From an uncultured Collinsella sp. (GTDB taxonomy: Bacteria > Actinomycetota > Coriobacteriia > Coriobacteriales > Coriobacteriaceae), in the NCBI GenBank assembly GCA_938023705.1, contig CALJDJ010000085.1, positions 1 to 9,908 of the forward strand: a DNA stretch of 9,908 bases, in the 5' to 3' direction. How positions within the stretch are numbered: the stretch's first letter is position 1; every line of letters starts with the position of its first letter. Below are positions 1 to 6,434 of the stretch, one piece after another. The position numbers and the translations under genes were made by a program. The notes under the pieces were generated by a model, which was not told the origin of the DNA, made no database searches, and saw only the letters and a list, made by a program, of their open reading frames with translations.

Positions 1-5
1 TATCC

Positions 6-27
6 CCGCCGTTCTAACGAACGGCGG
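6..27. repeat. Perfect 9-bp hairpin at the left window edge
   Basis: CCGCCGTTC (6-14) and GAACGGCGG (19-27) form a perfect stem with the loop TAAC. It lies 13 bases past the stop codon of the minus-strand membrane protein gene, where a terminator would be expected. No T-run follows on the minus strand before the window ends (GGGGATA), so an intrinsic terminator is possible but unproven. The arm GAACGGCGG also occurs alone at 4214-4222, beside the glmS stop. Confidence 0.4.
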
Positions 28-40
28 ACCCGCTCGCAAC

Positions 41-616
41 TTATCTTGCCGGTGGAGTTGTCGTCGTTTCGTTCGTGTGGGTCGTTGCGGCGCCGTCGTC
101 TTGTTCGTCCCCGTCCTTTTGAGCGTCGGCGATGGTGGAGGCTGCCGCAACGATACCGCGCTGGGGCGCGACGCCCGTCTGGGTCTGAGCGCCCTCGACA
201 ATTTCTGTGCCTGTATGCGCGAGCTCGGGCGATTTAAACATCGCGTCCAAGTTGGCGCCGCCGCCGGCGTAGCCAAGCGCAGCGAGTGCGATGACGATTG
301 CTGCAACGACAGCCACGATCGGCACGTAGCGATGCCAGCCGGCGGGATTGAGCCCGCTGCGACGAGCCGCTCCGCGGCTGATGTAACCGAGCGTTCCGTC
401 GTGCTTGAGCTTTGAGCCCACCACACGCTTGCGGCCCCACAGCGACGACTCGGCCTGCATGGCCAAGCGAGCGCTTGCCGAAGGATAGCCATATTTAGTG
501 CGCTTGAACGAGCCATCAAACCCCGAGGCGTGTTTGCCCCACGTCACCGATGTCGTGCGTCGGTTAACCGGCGCGGCGCTCCGTCTTCTGCGGCTCGGTT
601 TTGAAGTCTCAGCCAT
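41..616 (-). CDS. Small single-pass membrane protein, function unknown
   Basis: A 191-residue protein that I do not recognise. The first 95 residues are rich in Arg/Lys (for example KPSRRRR near residues 6-12) with no clear fold. One hydrophobic segment follows at about residues 98-116 (VPIVAVVAAIVIALAALGY). The last 70 residues are polar, acidic and Thr/Pro-rich, ending TTTTPPAR. By the positive-inside rule the basic N-terminus should be cytoplasmic and the flexible tail outside. There is no cleavable signal peptide or catalytic motif. I chose the ATG at 616, preceded by a weak G-rich stretch (GCGGGGGCGT). A GTG at 670 would add 18 residues but has no ribosome-binding site. The gene follows the regulator at 701-1918 on the same strand after 84 bases, so co-transcription is possible. 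Alternatives include a secretion, sporulation-like or cell-wall-associated accessory protein; none is supported. Confidence 0.7.
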   Translation of the reverse strand: MAETSKPSRRRRSAAPVNRRTTSVTWGKHASGFDGSFKRTKYGYPSASARLAMQAESSLWGRKRVVGSKLKHDGTLGYISRGAARRSGLNPAGWHRYVPIVAVVAAIVIALAALGYAGGGANLDAMFKSPELAHTGTEIVEGAQTQTGVAPQRGIVAAASTIADAQKDGDEQDDGAATTHTNETTTTPPAR

Positions 617-700
617 ACGCCCCCGCACGCCGTAACCAAATCGAAACAATAACGCTTTGGACTGTAGCACACGCGTCGCGCGCGGTCACGGGCGCCTCGC

Positions 701-1918
701 TCAACGGTCACCGTCCTTCAGCAAGCGCCACAGCGTTGTTCGGCTTATGCCCAGCACCTCCGCCGCACGGGTCCGGTTGCCGTGCAGATGATCTACAACC
801 AGATGCGCGATATCTCGCTCGGTATCGGTCAGCGGTCGCAGGATATACAGGTCACTTTCGAGTGTCGGGGCGCCAAAGGTTGCGGTCTTAATCACGTCCT
901 CTTGGGCGAGCACTTCCTCCGCCACAGCGCGGTCCACCGCGCCCGTCCCCACCAATATATACAGTCGTTCCGAGACCTCGCGGAGCTGCAGATAATTGCG
1001 CGGCCAGCGGTAAGCATCGAGCGCCTTCGTCGCCGCGGCAGACAGCGTGGGCGCTGCCGTCCCAAATGCACCAGCGAGATATTCCAAATAGCGCGCAACC
1101 TTCGTCGACGCGGCTCCCTGCTCGACGATTGCCGGCGCCACGCTCACCGCACAGGCGAAGCGCTCGGTCACAAAGGCGGCTTGATCACTTTCGCTGCCGC
1201 CCGGCATGTCATTCGCCGTCAGCACCACATGGCAGCGCGTCGCCAACGCGGTGTCGGCCATCGTGGAAACGAGCTCGCGAAGGCGCTGGGGGCCAACCGC
1301 ATTCCAGCCCGCAATGCAAAGTGTCAGCCCCGTTTGGAACAACGGCGATTCGGCGCTTTTGAGCACGTGGCGCCAACCGCGATCGGTAAGCTCATCGAGC
1401 GCAACGGCAACAAAGGGTTGATCGGCAAAAGGACCGTCCAGATAGAGGCGCTTAGCGATCTCGATCTGACCCGCTCCCAGCTCGCCCTCGAGCATAAGGG
1501 GCACACCGCGCGCGTAGCTCTCGGCGACCGGCGCAGCTACCGAGGCCGCCCCCTCAACGATGCCGTACGCGCTCGATTCGTAGCGGGCCTCAACTTCGTC
1601 GGCGTTGAGCCACTCGATGCCCGCATGTGCCGCGGCGCCGCGCACCTCGCGGACCACGACGACCCAAAGGTCCCCACCCTCTTTGTCGGTGGGGCGAACG
1701 GTCAGGCTCAGGCGCGCACCCGCACGTCCCATAACCAGACGCGCGCCGTCTCCTATACGGTCGAGGCGCTCAGCGACAAAAGTCGCCACATCCCGCTCAA
1801 GCGCCGCGTCATTCATGGTCGAGATCACGACGTCCCCACGCGCATCGATTGCCAATGCCGAGGCCCCGGCAGCAGCCAGGGCCTCGGTCAAGATGTTTAG
1901 CTTGGCATCGCTATCCAT
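701..1918 (-). CDS. Fis-type HTH regulator with degenerate sigma-54-activator (AAA) domain
   Basis: A 405-residue protein. Residues 1-125 form a sensor-like region with no recognised family. Residues about 138-325 follow the sigma-54 activator layout in eroded form: PLMLEGELGAGQIEIAKRLY (140-159) sits where Walker A belongs, but the expected G-x-G-K lysine is Gln151; no GAFTGA loop is visible; and YRWPRNYLQLREVSERL (303-319) matches the usual WPGNVREL segment. Residues 378-401 (GNRTRAAEVLGISRTTLWRLLK) are a well-preserved Fis-type HTH. I chose the ATG at 1918 because AGGGG lies 6 bases upstream; an upstream start at 2119 would read through palindromic leader DNA. The protein probably binds DNA without ATP-driven remodelling. 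That fits an actinobacterial host, a group that generally lacks sigma-54. The target is unknown; neighbouring genes are the membrane protein downstream and the exporter upstream. Confidence 0.82.
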   Translation of the reverse strand: MDSDAKLNILTEALAAAGASALAIDARGDVVISTMNDAALERDVATFVAERLDRIGDGARLVMGRAGARLSLTVRPTDKEGGDLWVVVVREVRGAAAHAGIEWLNADEVEARYESSAYGIVEGAASVAAPVAESYARGVPLMLEGELGAGQIEIAKRLYLDGPFADQPFVAVALDELTDRGWRHVLKSAESPLFQTGLTLCIAGWNAVGPQRLRELVSTMADTALATRCHVVLTANDMPGGSESDQAAFVTERFACAVSVAPAIVEQGAASTKVARYLEYLAGAFGTAAPTLSAAATKALDAYRWPRNYLQLREVSERLYILVGTGAVDRAVAEEVLAQEDVIKTATFGAPTLESDLYILRPLTDTERDIAHLVVDHLHGNRTRAAEVLGISRTTLWRLLKDGDR

Positions 1919-1973
1919 GATTTGCCCCTGTCCGTGGCGACGTGCAACCGCCGACAGTCGCACGACCGAGTGT

Positions 1974-2042
1974 TTCAAAATTGAACGATATTGCTCACCA
2001 AACACTATAGGGCAGAAAGCGCCGTCCTGCGAGTATAGGTGT
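1974..2042 (-). promoter_or_regulatory. Leader/promoter region of the Fis-type regulator with nested inverted repeats
   Basis: Part of the 266-bp space between the exporter and regulator genes. Two dyads are visible: TTCAA-AA-TTGAA (1974-1985), and an imperfect longer one pairing CACTATAGGGCAG (about 2003-2015) with CTGCGAGTATAGGTG (about 2028-2042). On the minus strand TATAGT, close to the -10 consensus, lies inside the second dyad; I see no convincing -35. An operator for autoregulation is a reasonable but unproven reading. Confidence 0.35.
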
Positions 2043-2043
2043 T

Positions 2044-2132
2044 GCCCCGCATCGCCATCCTGGCGGGGCGATAAGAGCTCTTCGGGACTTATAAACCTGC
2101 GGACAAGCCATACCCGCAAGAGCTCCTATCGC
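2044..2132. repeat. Hairpin and long-range inverted repeat downstream of the exporter gene
   Basis: GCCCCGC (2044-2050) pairs with GCGGGGC (2063-2069). The alternative inner stem CGCCA-TCC-TGGCG lies at 2053-2065. Partly overlapping is GCGATAAGAGCTC (2068-2080), whose reverse complement recurs with one mismatch at 2120-2132 (GAGCTCCTATCGC). No T-run follows on the minus strand, so this is not a typical intrinsic terminator for the exporter gene. It may be an operator or leader RNA structure for the downstream regulator. Confidence 0.4.
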
Positions 2133-2184
2133 TCCACCGCAAGCTTGCGCGCGCCAGCATGCAGCACACAGACCGGCTGCTCCT

Positions 2185-3219
2185 CTACCAGATCCCCAGC
2201 ACGTGCTGCATTCCCAAACTCATGCACGCAATGCCAATCCAGCAGCAAAAGCCCAGCGCGATGGGCTTGCCGCCCTTTTTGACCAGCTCGACGATATCGG
2301 TATTAAAGCCAATAGCCGCCATGGCCATCACGATAAAGAACTTCGACAGCTCCTTGATGGGCGCCGTGATGGACACGGGAAGCTGAAGCACCGTGGTGAT
2401 TACGCTCGCCAGCACAAAGAACAGCACAAACATGGGAAACGCGCGTTTAAGCGAGAACGTGCTTTTGGCGTCGCCGCCGGCCTTGCGCGCCAGATGCATC
2501 TGCCAGCATGCGAGGACCAACGTGATGGGAATAATGGCCAGCGTCCTGGTGAGCTTGACCACCGTAGCGCTCTCGAGCACATTGGCGCCGGGATGCATGC
2601 TGTCCCAAGCGCTCGCCGCAGCCGTTACGGACGAGGTGTCGTTGATGGCGGTGCCGGCAAACAGGCCAAAGCCCTCGTTGGTCAGCCCGAGCATACCGCC
2701 GAGCGTCGGAAACACGAGCGCCGCGATAACGTTAAACAGGAAGATGACCGAAATAGCCTGGGCAATCTCGCGATCGTCGGCATCGATAACGGGCGCGGTC
2801 GCGGCGATGGCAGAACCGCCGCAAATCGACGAACCCACACCCACAAGCGTCGCGATCTTACCCGGCACGTTCATAACGCGGCAGAGCACAAAGGCGATGA
2901 CAAGCGAGGTCGAGATCGTCGCCACGATAATCGGCAGCGACTGGGCGCCCTTGGACAGGATCTGGGACAGGTTCATGCCAAAGCCAAGCAGGATAACCGC
3001 GTACTGCAAGACTTTTTTAGACGTATAGGTGACACCGGCGGCGAGCTGTTCGCGGCGATTCTTGGGAAAGACGAGCGCCAGGACCATGCCGAAGAGGATG
3101 GCAAATACCGGCCCGCCGACCACCTCAATTTGTTTGCCGAGCAACGTCGCGGGGATAGCGATGATCAGGCAGAACAAGACACCCTTCCAGCGCTCGCGTA
3201 CGATATTCGCCAGTTGCAT
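2185..3219 (-). CDS. yeiH: YeiH/UPF0324-family putative anion (sulfate) exporter
   Basis: A 344-residue, strongly hydrophobic inner-membrane protein with about ten membrane segments, the usual length for UPF0324 (Pfam Cons_hypoth698). Family hallmarks are visible: VGVGSSICGGSAIAATAPVI around residues 126-145, FAGTAINDTSSVTAA near 187-201, and VKLTRTLAIIPI near 221-232. Annotation pipelines call the family a putative sulfate exporter, but the substrate is weakly established. The ATG at 3219 has AAGGA 8 bases upstream (AAGGAATCCCAT). The gene is divergent from a GntR/FCD regulator 163 bp away. In proteobacteria yeiH is usually paired with a LysR-type regulator, so a GntR partner here is different; regulation by it is inferred from the arrangement only. 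No truncation or frameshift is apparent. Confidence 0.87.
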   Translation of the reverse strand: MQLANIVRERWKGVLFCLIIAIPATLLGKQIEVVGGPVFAILFGMVLALVFPKNRREQLAAGVTYTSKKVLQYAVILLGFGMNLSQILSKGAQSLPIIVATISTSLVIAFVLCRVMNVPGKIATLVGVGSSICGGSAIAATAPVIDADDREIAQAISVIFLFNVIAALVFPTLGGMLGLTNEGFGLFAGTAINDTSSVTAAASAWDSMHPGANVLESATVVKLTRTLAIIPITLVLACWQMHLARKAGGDAKSTFSLKRAFPMFVLFFVLASVITTVLQLPVSITAPIKELSKFFIVMAMAAIGFNTDIVELVKKGGKPIALGFCCWIGIACMSLGMQHVLGIW

Positions 3220-3382
3220 ATGGGATTCCTTCTTTCTCTTTCACGTTTGCGACGGCTTATGATACGGCAACATTGGGCATAGCCTTGCGCAAACACAGAC
3301 TAAGATGCCGCAATAGTTCTCGGGCGACAGCCGAATTACCCACCGCGGAAAGCTGATTCGCGGCATAATTAACAACTGACAT
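3220..3382. promoter_or_regulatory. Divergent promoter region between yeiH-type exporter and GntR regulator
   Basis: On the minus strand TATCAT (3264-3259) is a plausible -10 for the exporter. On the plus strand CATAAT (3364-3369) is a plausible -10 for the regulator. Neither has a strong -35. An 8-bp palindrome TTGCGCAA lies at 3285-3292, and a related half-site GTTTGCG at about 3245-3251. Either could be an operator for the divergent GntR protein, but the evidence is only position and symmetry. Confidence 0.35.
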
Positions 3383-4114
3383 ATGAGTTTGATAGAACAG
3401 TTGCGAGGCGCTATGGAAGAATCGATGCACGTTGGCGAGCAGGAGACGAGCCTACAGGACCAGTCCTACCACACCATTCGACGCAAAATCGTCTACCTGG
3501 ACTACAAGCCGGGCGAAAAGCTGGGCGTCAAGCAACTTTGCGACGACCTGGATATGGGTCGCACGCCCGTGCGCGAGGCTTTGGTTCGCTTGGCGCAGGA
3601 AGGCCTGGTGCGTACCGTGCCCCAAAGTGGCACCTATGTCTCGCCCATCAACCTCACCCTTGCCGAGAGTGCCTGTTACATCCGCGAACATCTGGAAAAG
3701 CAGGTGATTGTGGAGTGCTGTGCGCGAGCCACGTCGGCCGGCATCGAGCAGCTCGACCGCGCCATCGTGCTGCAGGAAAAGGCCATGGCCGAAGAGGATC
3801 GCATCGGCTTCTTTTTGAGCGACAACCTCATGCATCACATGATTTTTAGCATCGCATGTCGCAGCACCGTGTGGTCGTGGCTCGAAGAGACCAATGCCGA
3901 CCTGGAGCGCTTCCGCTGGCTGCGCGCCGCCACGCAGGTTCTCGACAATCAGGACATCGTGAACGAGCACAAGCAGATTCGCCGCGCTATCGCCGGTCGC
4001 GACCCCATCGAAGCGAGCTTTTTGGTCAGCAAGCACCTGCACATGATGTTCCGCAACCAAACCGAAGTTCTGGACCAGTTCCCCGAGTACTTCGAGACCA
4101 GCAAGCTCCGCTAA
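3383..4114 (+). CDS. GntR-family transcriptional regulator, FCD (FadR-like) subfamily
   Basis: A 243-residue cytoplasmic DNA-binding protein of typical FadR/FCD length. Residues 27-86 form the winged HTH, with the signature LGVKQLCDDLDMGRTPVREA (47-66) and LVRLAQEGLVRTVPQSGTYV after it. Residues about 93-225 form the all-helical FCD ligand domain. The usual metal-binding residues are recognisable: Asp147 and His151 in SDNLMHH, His196 in NEHKQIRRAI, and His218 or His220 in KHLHMM. These suggest a metal-dependent site for a small carboxylate or similar effector. The start is uncertain. ATG 3383 lacks a ribosome-binding site and lies about 14 bases from a possible -10. ATG 3413 (MEESMHVGEQ) has GAGG upstream and still contains the whole HTH. 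The gene is divergent from the exporter. Its TAA forms the first bases of a dispersed repeat hairpin. Confidence 0.9.
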   Translation: MSLIEQLRGAMEESMHVGEQETSLQDQSYHTIRRKIVYLDYKPGEKLGVKQLCDDLDMGRTPVREALVRLAQEGLVRTVPQSGTYVSPINLTLAESACYIREHLEKQVIVECCARATSAGIEQLDRAIVLQEKAMAEEDRIGFFLSDNLMHHMIFSIACRSTVWSWLEETNADLERFRWLRAATQVLDNQDIVNEHKQIRRAIAGRDPIEASFLVSKHLHMMFRNQTEVLDQFPEYFETSKLR

Positions 4115-4166
4115 CCTGCCAAAAAGGGACAGGTTTATTTTGGCAGGTTTTATCTGGGCAAACGCA
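4113..4166 (+). repeat. Dispersed palindrome family A, copy 1; likely terminator of the GntR gene
   Basis: AACCTGCCAAAA (4113-4124) pairs perfectly over 12 bp with TTTTGGCAGGTT (4138-4149) around the loop AGGGACAGGTTTA. TTATCTGGG and AAACGCA follow. The left arm begins with the last two bases of the GntR stop codon TAA. A strong stem followed by TTTTAT on the coding strand makes it a probable intrinsic terminator for the GntR gene. Further copies lie at 9358-9413 (+), 9832-9884 (+) and 6435-6487 (-), including the tail beyond the hairpin, so this is a repeat family and not a one-off terminator. Confidence 0.85.
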
Positions 4167-4205
4167 GAAAAGGCCCGGCTCCGTCTTGATGCAGAGCCGG
4201 GCCTT
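4166..4205 (-). terminator. Intrinsic terminator of glmS
   Basis: AAGGCCCGGCTC (4170-4181) and GAGCCGGGCCTT (4194-4205) form a perfect 12-bp GC-rich stem with a 12-base loop. Read on the minus strand, the stem lies 23 bases past the glmS stop and is followed by TTTTCTG, the classical form. On the plus strand only two T residues follow, so it serves glmS and not the GntR gene. Confidence 0.88.
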
Positions 4206-4228
4206 AGTCGCTAGAACGGCGGAACCAA

Positions 4229-6076
4229 CTACTCTACCGTGACGCTCTTGGCCAGGTTACGGGGCTGGTCGACGTCGCAGCCGCGCAGGATGGCGACCTC
4301 GCGGGCGAGCAGCTGCAGAGGAACGCTCGCCGTGATGGGGCTGAACACGTCGCGGACTGCCGGCACGCGGATGATGCAGTCGGCGATCTTGTTGATCTCC
4401 TCGTCGCCCTCAGTGGCAACGACGATGACCTTGGCGCCGCGCGCCTTGCACTCCATAAGGTTCGACACGGTCTTGTCGTAGGTGGCACTCTTGGTGGCCA
4501 CGGCGATGACAGGGAAGCCCGGATCGATCAGTGCGATGGGACCGTGCTTCATCTCGCCGGCGGCGTAGGCCTCGGCGTGCAGGTAGCTGACCTCTTTGAG
4601 CTTGAGCGCGCCCTCGTAGGAAATAGCGGCACCCATGCCGCGACCCACGAACAGTGCGGACTGCGCGTCCTTGCACAGCAGGGCGGCCTCATGCACGGCC
4701 TCGGTCTGGGTATCCAAAATCCACTGGATCTGCTCGGCCGTATCGGAAAGCTCGCGGAACAGCATGCGCGCCTGCTTGGTGGTCAGGCGGTACTTGACCT
4801 GCGCTAGCAGCAGAGCCAGCAGCGTCAGGCTCACGACCTGGCCGATGAAGCTCTTGGTCGAGGCGACCGCGATCTCCTTGTTGGCCTTGGTGTAGATGAC
4901 GCCGTCGCTCTCACGCGCCACGGGGCTGCCCACCACGTTGGTGATGCCGAAGACCTTGGCACCCTTGATGCGCGCGTCGCGAATGGCGGCAAGGGTATCG
5001 GCCGTCTCGCCCGACTGGGACACGGCAACGACAAGCGTCGTCGGCGTAATGATGGGGTTGCGGTAGCGGAACTCGCTGGCCGCCTCGACCTCGGTGGGGA
5101 TGCGAGCCCAGCCCTCAATGAGATTCTTAGCTATGAGGCCGGCGTGATAGCTGGTTCCGCAAGCGATCACGTAGACGCGGTCGATGTCGTTGAGCTCCTC
5201 GAGCGAAAGGCCAAGCTCATCGATGTCGAGCTCGCCGGCAGGCGTCATACGGCCAACCAGCGTGTCGCGCACGACGCGCGGCTGCTCGTGGATTTCCTTG
5301 AGCATAAAGTCGGGATAACCGCCCTTTTCTGCCATGTCCAGGTCCCAGTCGATGTGGGTGACCTTGGGCTCGATAGCGTTACCGGCCTCGTCGGTGTACT
5401 CGACGCCTGCGGGCGTGAGCTTGGCAAACTGACCGTCCTCAAGCACCACGACATCGCGGGTGGCGTCGATGAGTGCAATGACGTCGGAGGCGACATAGGC
5501 GCCGGTCTCGCCTGCGCCGACCACAATCGGGGAATCCTTGCGGGCTACGGCGATCACGCCGGGCTCGTCAGCGCACACGGCGGCCAGACCATAGGCACCG
5601 ACCACGTGGGTGCAAGCCTCGCGCACGGAGGCCATCAGGTCGTGCGTCTCGGCATAAGCCTCTTCGATCAGATGCGCGAAGACCTCGGTATCGGTCTCGC
5701 TCTTAAAGTGGTGACCACGGCCCTCCAGCTCTTCGCGCAGCTCGGCGAAGTTCTCGATGATGCCGTTGTGGACGATGGCGATACGACCGTCGCAGCTGGT
5801 GTGGGGATGGGCGTTAACGACGGAGGGCTTGCCGTGGGTGGCCCAACGGGTGTGGCCGATACCGCAGGTAGCGTCGCTGTCGATGTTGGAAAGCTCGCTC
5901 TCCAAGCCCGCGACCTTGCCCACGCGGCGGATGACGTCGAGGTGCGCCGCGGCACCCTCGCCCACCTCGAGCGCAACGCCCGAGGAGTCATAGCCGCGAT
6001 ACTCCATACGCTTGAGGCCCGTGACCAGGATGTTCTTTGCAATATCAGAGCCGGTGTAGCCGACAATTCCGCACAT
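4229..6076 (-). CDS. glmS: Glutamine--fructose-6-phosphate aminotransferase (isomerizing) GlmS
   Basis: A 615-residue cytoplasmic enzyme, full length for the family. It makes glucosamine-6-phosphate from fructose-6-phosphate and glutamine, the first committed step to UDP-GlcNAc and peptidoglycan. The N-terminal class II glutaminase domain starts MCGIVGYTG, with Cys2 as catalytic nucleophile exposed after Met removal, and TRWATHGKPS follows. Two SIS (sugar isomerase) domains occupy the C-terminal half: CGTSYHAGLIAK and SQSGETADTLAAIR mark the first, GRGMGAAISYEGALKLKE the second. The C-terminus PRNLAKSVTVE is canonical; Lys610 matches the Schiff-base lysine. The ATG at 6076 has AAGGG 9 bases upstream. 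The gene is monocistronic by its surroundings, with its own terminator at 4166-4205. Its upstream region holds TGGTAT/ATACCA dyads that may be an operator. No glmS ribozyme is evident in the short leader. Confidence 0.98.
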   Translation of the reverse strand: MCGIVGYTGSDIAKNILVTGLKRMEYRGYDSSGVALEVGEGAAAHLDVIRRVGKVAGLESELSNIDSDATCGIGHTRWATHGKPSVVNAHPHTSCDGRIAIVHNGIIENFAELREELEGRGHHFKSETDTEVFAHLIEEAYAETHDLMASVREACTHVVGAYGLAAVCADEPGVIAVARKDSPIVVGAGETGAYVASDVIALIDATRDVVVLEDGQFAKLTPAGVEYTDEAGNAIEPKVTHIDWDLDMAEKGGYPDFMLKEIHEQPRVVRDTLVGRMTPAGELDIDELGLSLEELNDIDRVYVIACGTSYHAGLIAKNLIEGWARIPTEVEAASEFRYRNPIITPTTLVVAVSQSGETADTLAAIRDARIKGAKVFGITNVVGSPVARESDGVIYTKANKEIAVASTKSFIGQVVSLTLLALLLAQVKYRLTTKQARMLFRELSDTAEQIQWILDTQTEAVHEAALLCKDAQSALFVGRGMGAAISYEGALKLKEVSYLHAEAYAAGEMKHGPIALIDPGFPVIAVATKSATYDKTVSNLMECKARGAKVIVVATEGDEEINKIADCIIRVPAVRDVFSPITASVPLQLLAREVAILRGCDVDQPRNLAKSVTVE

Positions 6077-6134
6077 AGGATAAATCCCTTCGTTCGCGTG
6101 ACTGCAAGACGTCCACGCACAGGGGGCGCTGAGA

Positions 6135-6159
6135 CGTATAACGTTCGAGTATTGTACTC
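6135..6159 (-). promoter_or_regulatory. Probable glmS promoter region with a dyad
   Basis: On the minus strand two -10-like hexamers appear, TACAAT (6156-6151) and TATACG (6140-6135). The second could use TTGCGT 19 bases upstream as a -35; the first has no clear -35. GAGTA-TTG-TACTC (6147-6159) is a perfect 5-bp dyad overlapping the first -10, so a repressor site is possible. Which hexamer is used cannot be decided from sequence. Confidence 0.4.
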
Positions 6160-6177
6160 ACGCAAGCGCAAGCTGAT

Positions 6178-6210
6178 ATACCAAAAGTGGTATCTCAACT
6201 TAGATACCAC
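6178..6210. promoter_or_regulatory. Cluster of alternating ATACCA/TGGTAT sites upstream of glmS
   Basis: Three copies of the hexamer alternate in orientation: ATACCA (6178-6183), TGGTAT (6188-6193) and ATACCA (6204-6209). The last two belong to a perfect 9-bp inverted repeat, GTGGTATCT (6187-6195) and AGATACCAC (6202-6210), with a 6-base spacer. The first two form a 6-bp inverted repeat with a 4-base spacer. The cluster lies directly upstream of the glmS promoter region, so operator function is likely. The cognate regulator is unknown; the LacI-family gene across the gap is the nearest candidate. Confidence 0.55.
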
Positions 6211-6236
6211 CCGATGCACACATGCCCAGCCGGTCC

Positions 6237-6275
6237 AAACCACCACAATGGGGACAGGCACCTTTGTGGTGGTTT
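6237..6275 (+). repeat. Dispersed palindrome family B, copy 1
   Basis: AAACCACCACAA (6237-6248) pairs perfectly with TTGTGGTGGTTT (6264-6275) around a 15-base loop containing GGGGACAGGCACC. A T-rich stretch TTTTGGG ends it. No gene ends here, so it is not serving as a terminator for an annotated gene. The reverse-oriented second copy is at 6387-6421. Confidence 0.8.
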
Positions 6276-6307
6276 TGGGCGTCGCGGCGGCCTATCCCGG
6301 CGAAAGA

Positions 6308-6362
6308 TCTCGATCTGTAACATCTGCGCCGCAATAAGCCGGCTTAGTGTTACAGGTCGAGA
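6308..6362. repeat. Central palindrome between the two family B copies
   Basis: TCTCGATCTGTAACA (6308-6322) pairs with TGTTACAGGTCGAGA (6348-6362). The single difference becomes a G-U wobble in a plus-strand RNA. Pairing continues imperfectly inward (CTGCGCCG against CGGCTTAG). Its centre is within a few bases of the midpoint between the two family B copies, so the whole block 6237-6421 is close to symmetric. Confidence 0.75.
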
Positions 6363-6386
6363 CAATTGAAGGCCCGGGCGTCTCAA

Positions 6387-6421
6387 ACCACCACAAAGGT
6401 GCCTGTCCCCTTCGTGGTGGT
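6387..6421 (-). repeat. Dispersed palindrome family B, copy 2 (inverted)
   Basis: ACCACCACAA (6387-6396) pairs with TCGTGGTGGT (6412-6421) with one mismatch. Read on the minus strand, the loop again contains GGGGACAGGCACC and matches copy 1 almost base for base from stem to stem. The two copies point toward each other. Confidence 0.78.
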
Positions 6422-6434
6422 CGCGCTGGCAACG

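Noticed and set aside
782..1900. Plus-strand open frame of 372 codons opposite the Fis-type regulator
   Set aside because: No recognisable domains, skewed composition (Arg/His-rich), and the minus-strand frame has a clear HTH and ribosome-binding site.
1919..2119. Extension of the Fis-type regulator to an upstream start at 2119
   Set aside because: This segment holds several dyads and a likely -10, and the ATG at 1918 has a proper AGGGG site.
2203..3282. Plus-strand open frame of 359 codons opposite the exporter
   Set aside because: Extremely charged, low-complexity translation typical of the reverse of a hydrophobic gene; the minus strand encodes a clear UPF0324 protein.
6077..6140. glmS ribozyme in the leader, suggested by AGCGCCCCC on the minus strand
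   Set aside because: Only about 55-60 bases separate this from the ATG, too short for the conserved glmS ribozyme core, and the other core segments are absent.
5144..6337. Long plus-strand open frame of 397 codons opposite glmS
   Set aside because: It is the antisense shadow of glmS, whose match to the family is unambiguous; high G+C keeps the opposite frame open.
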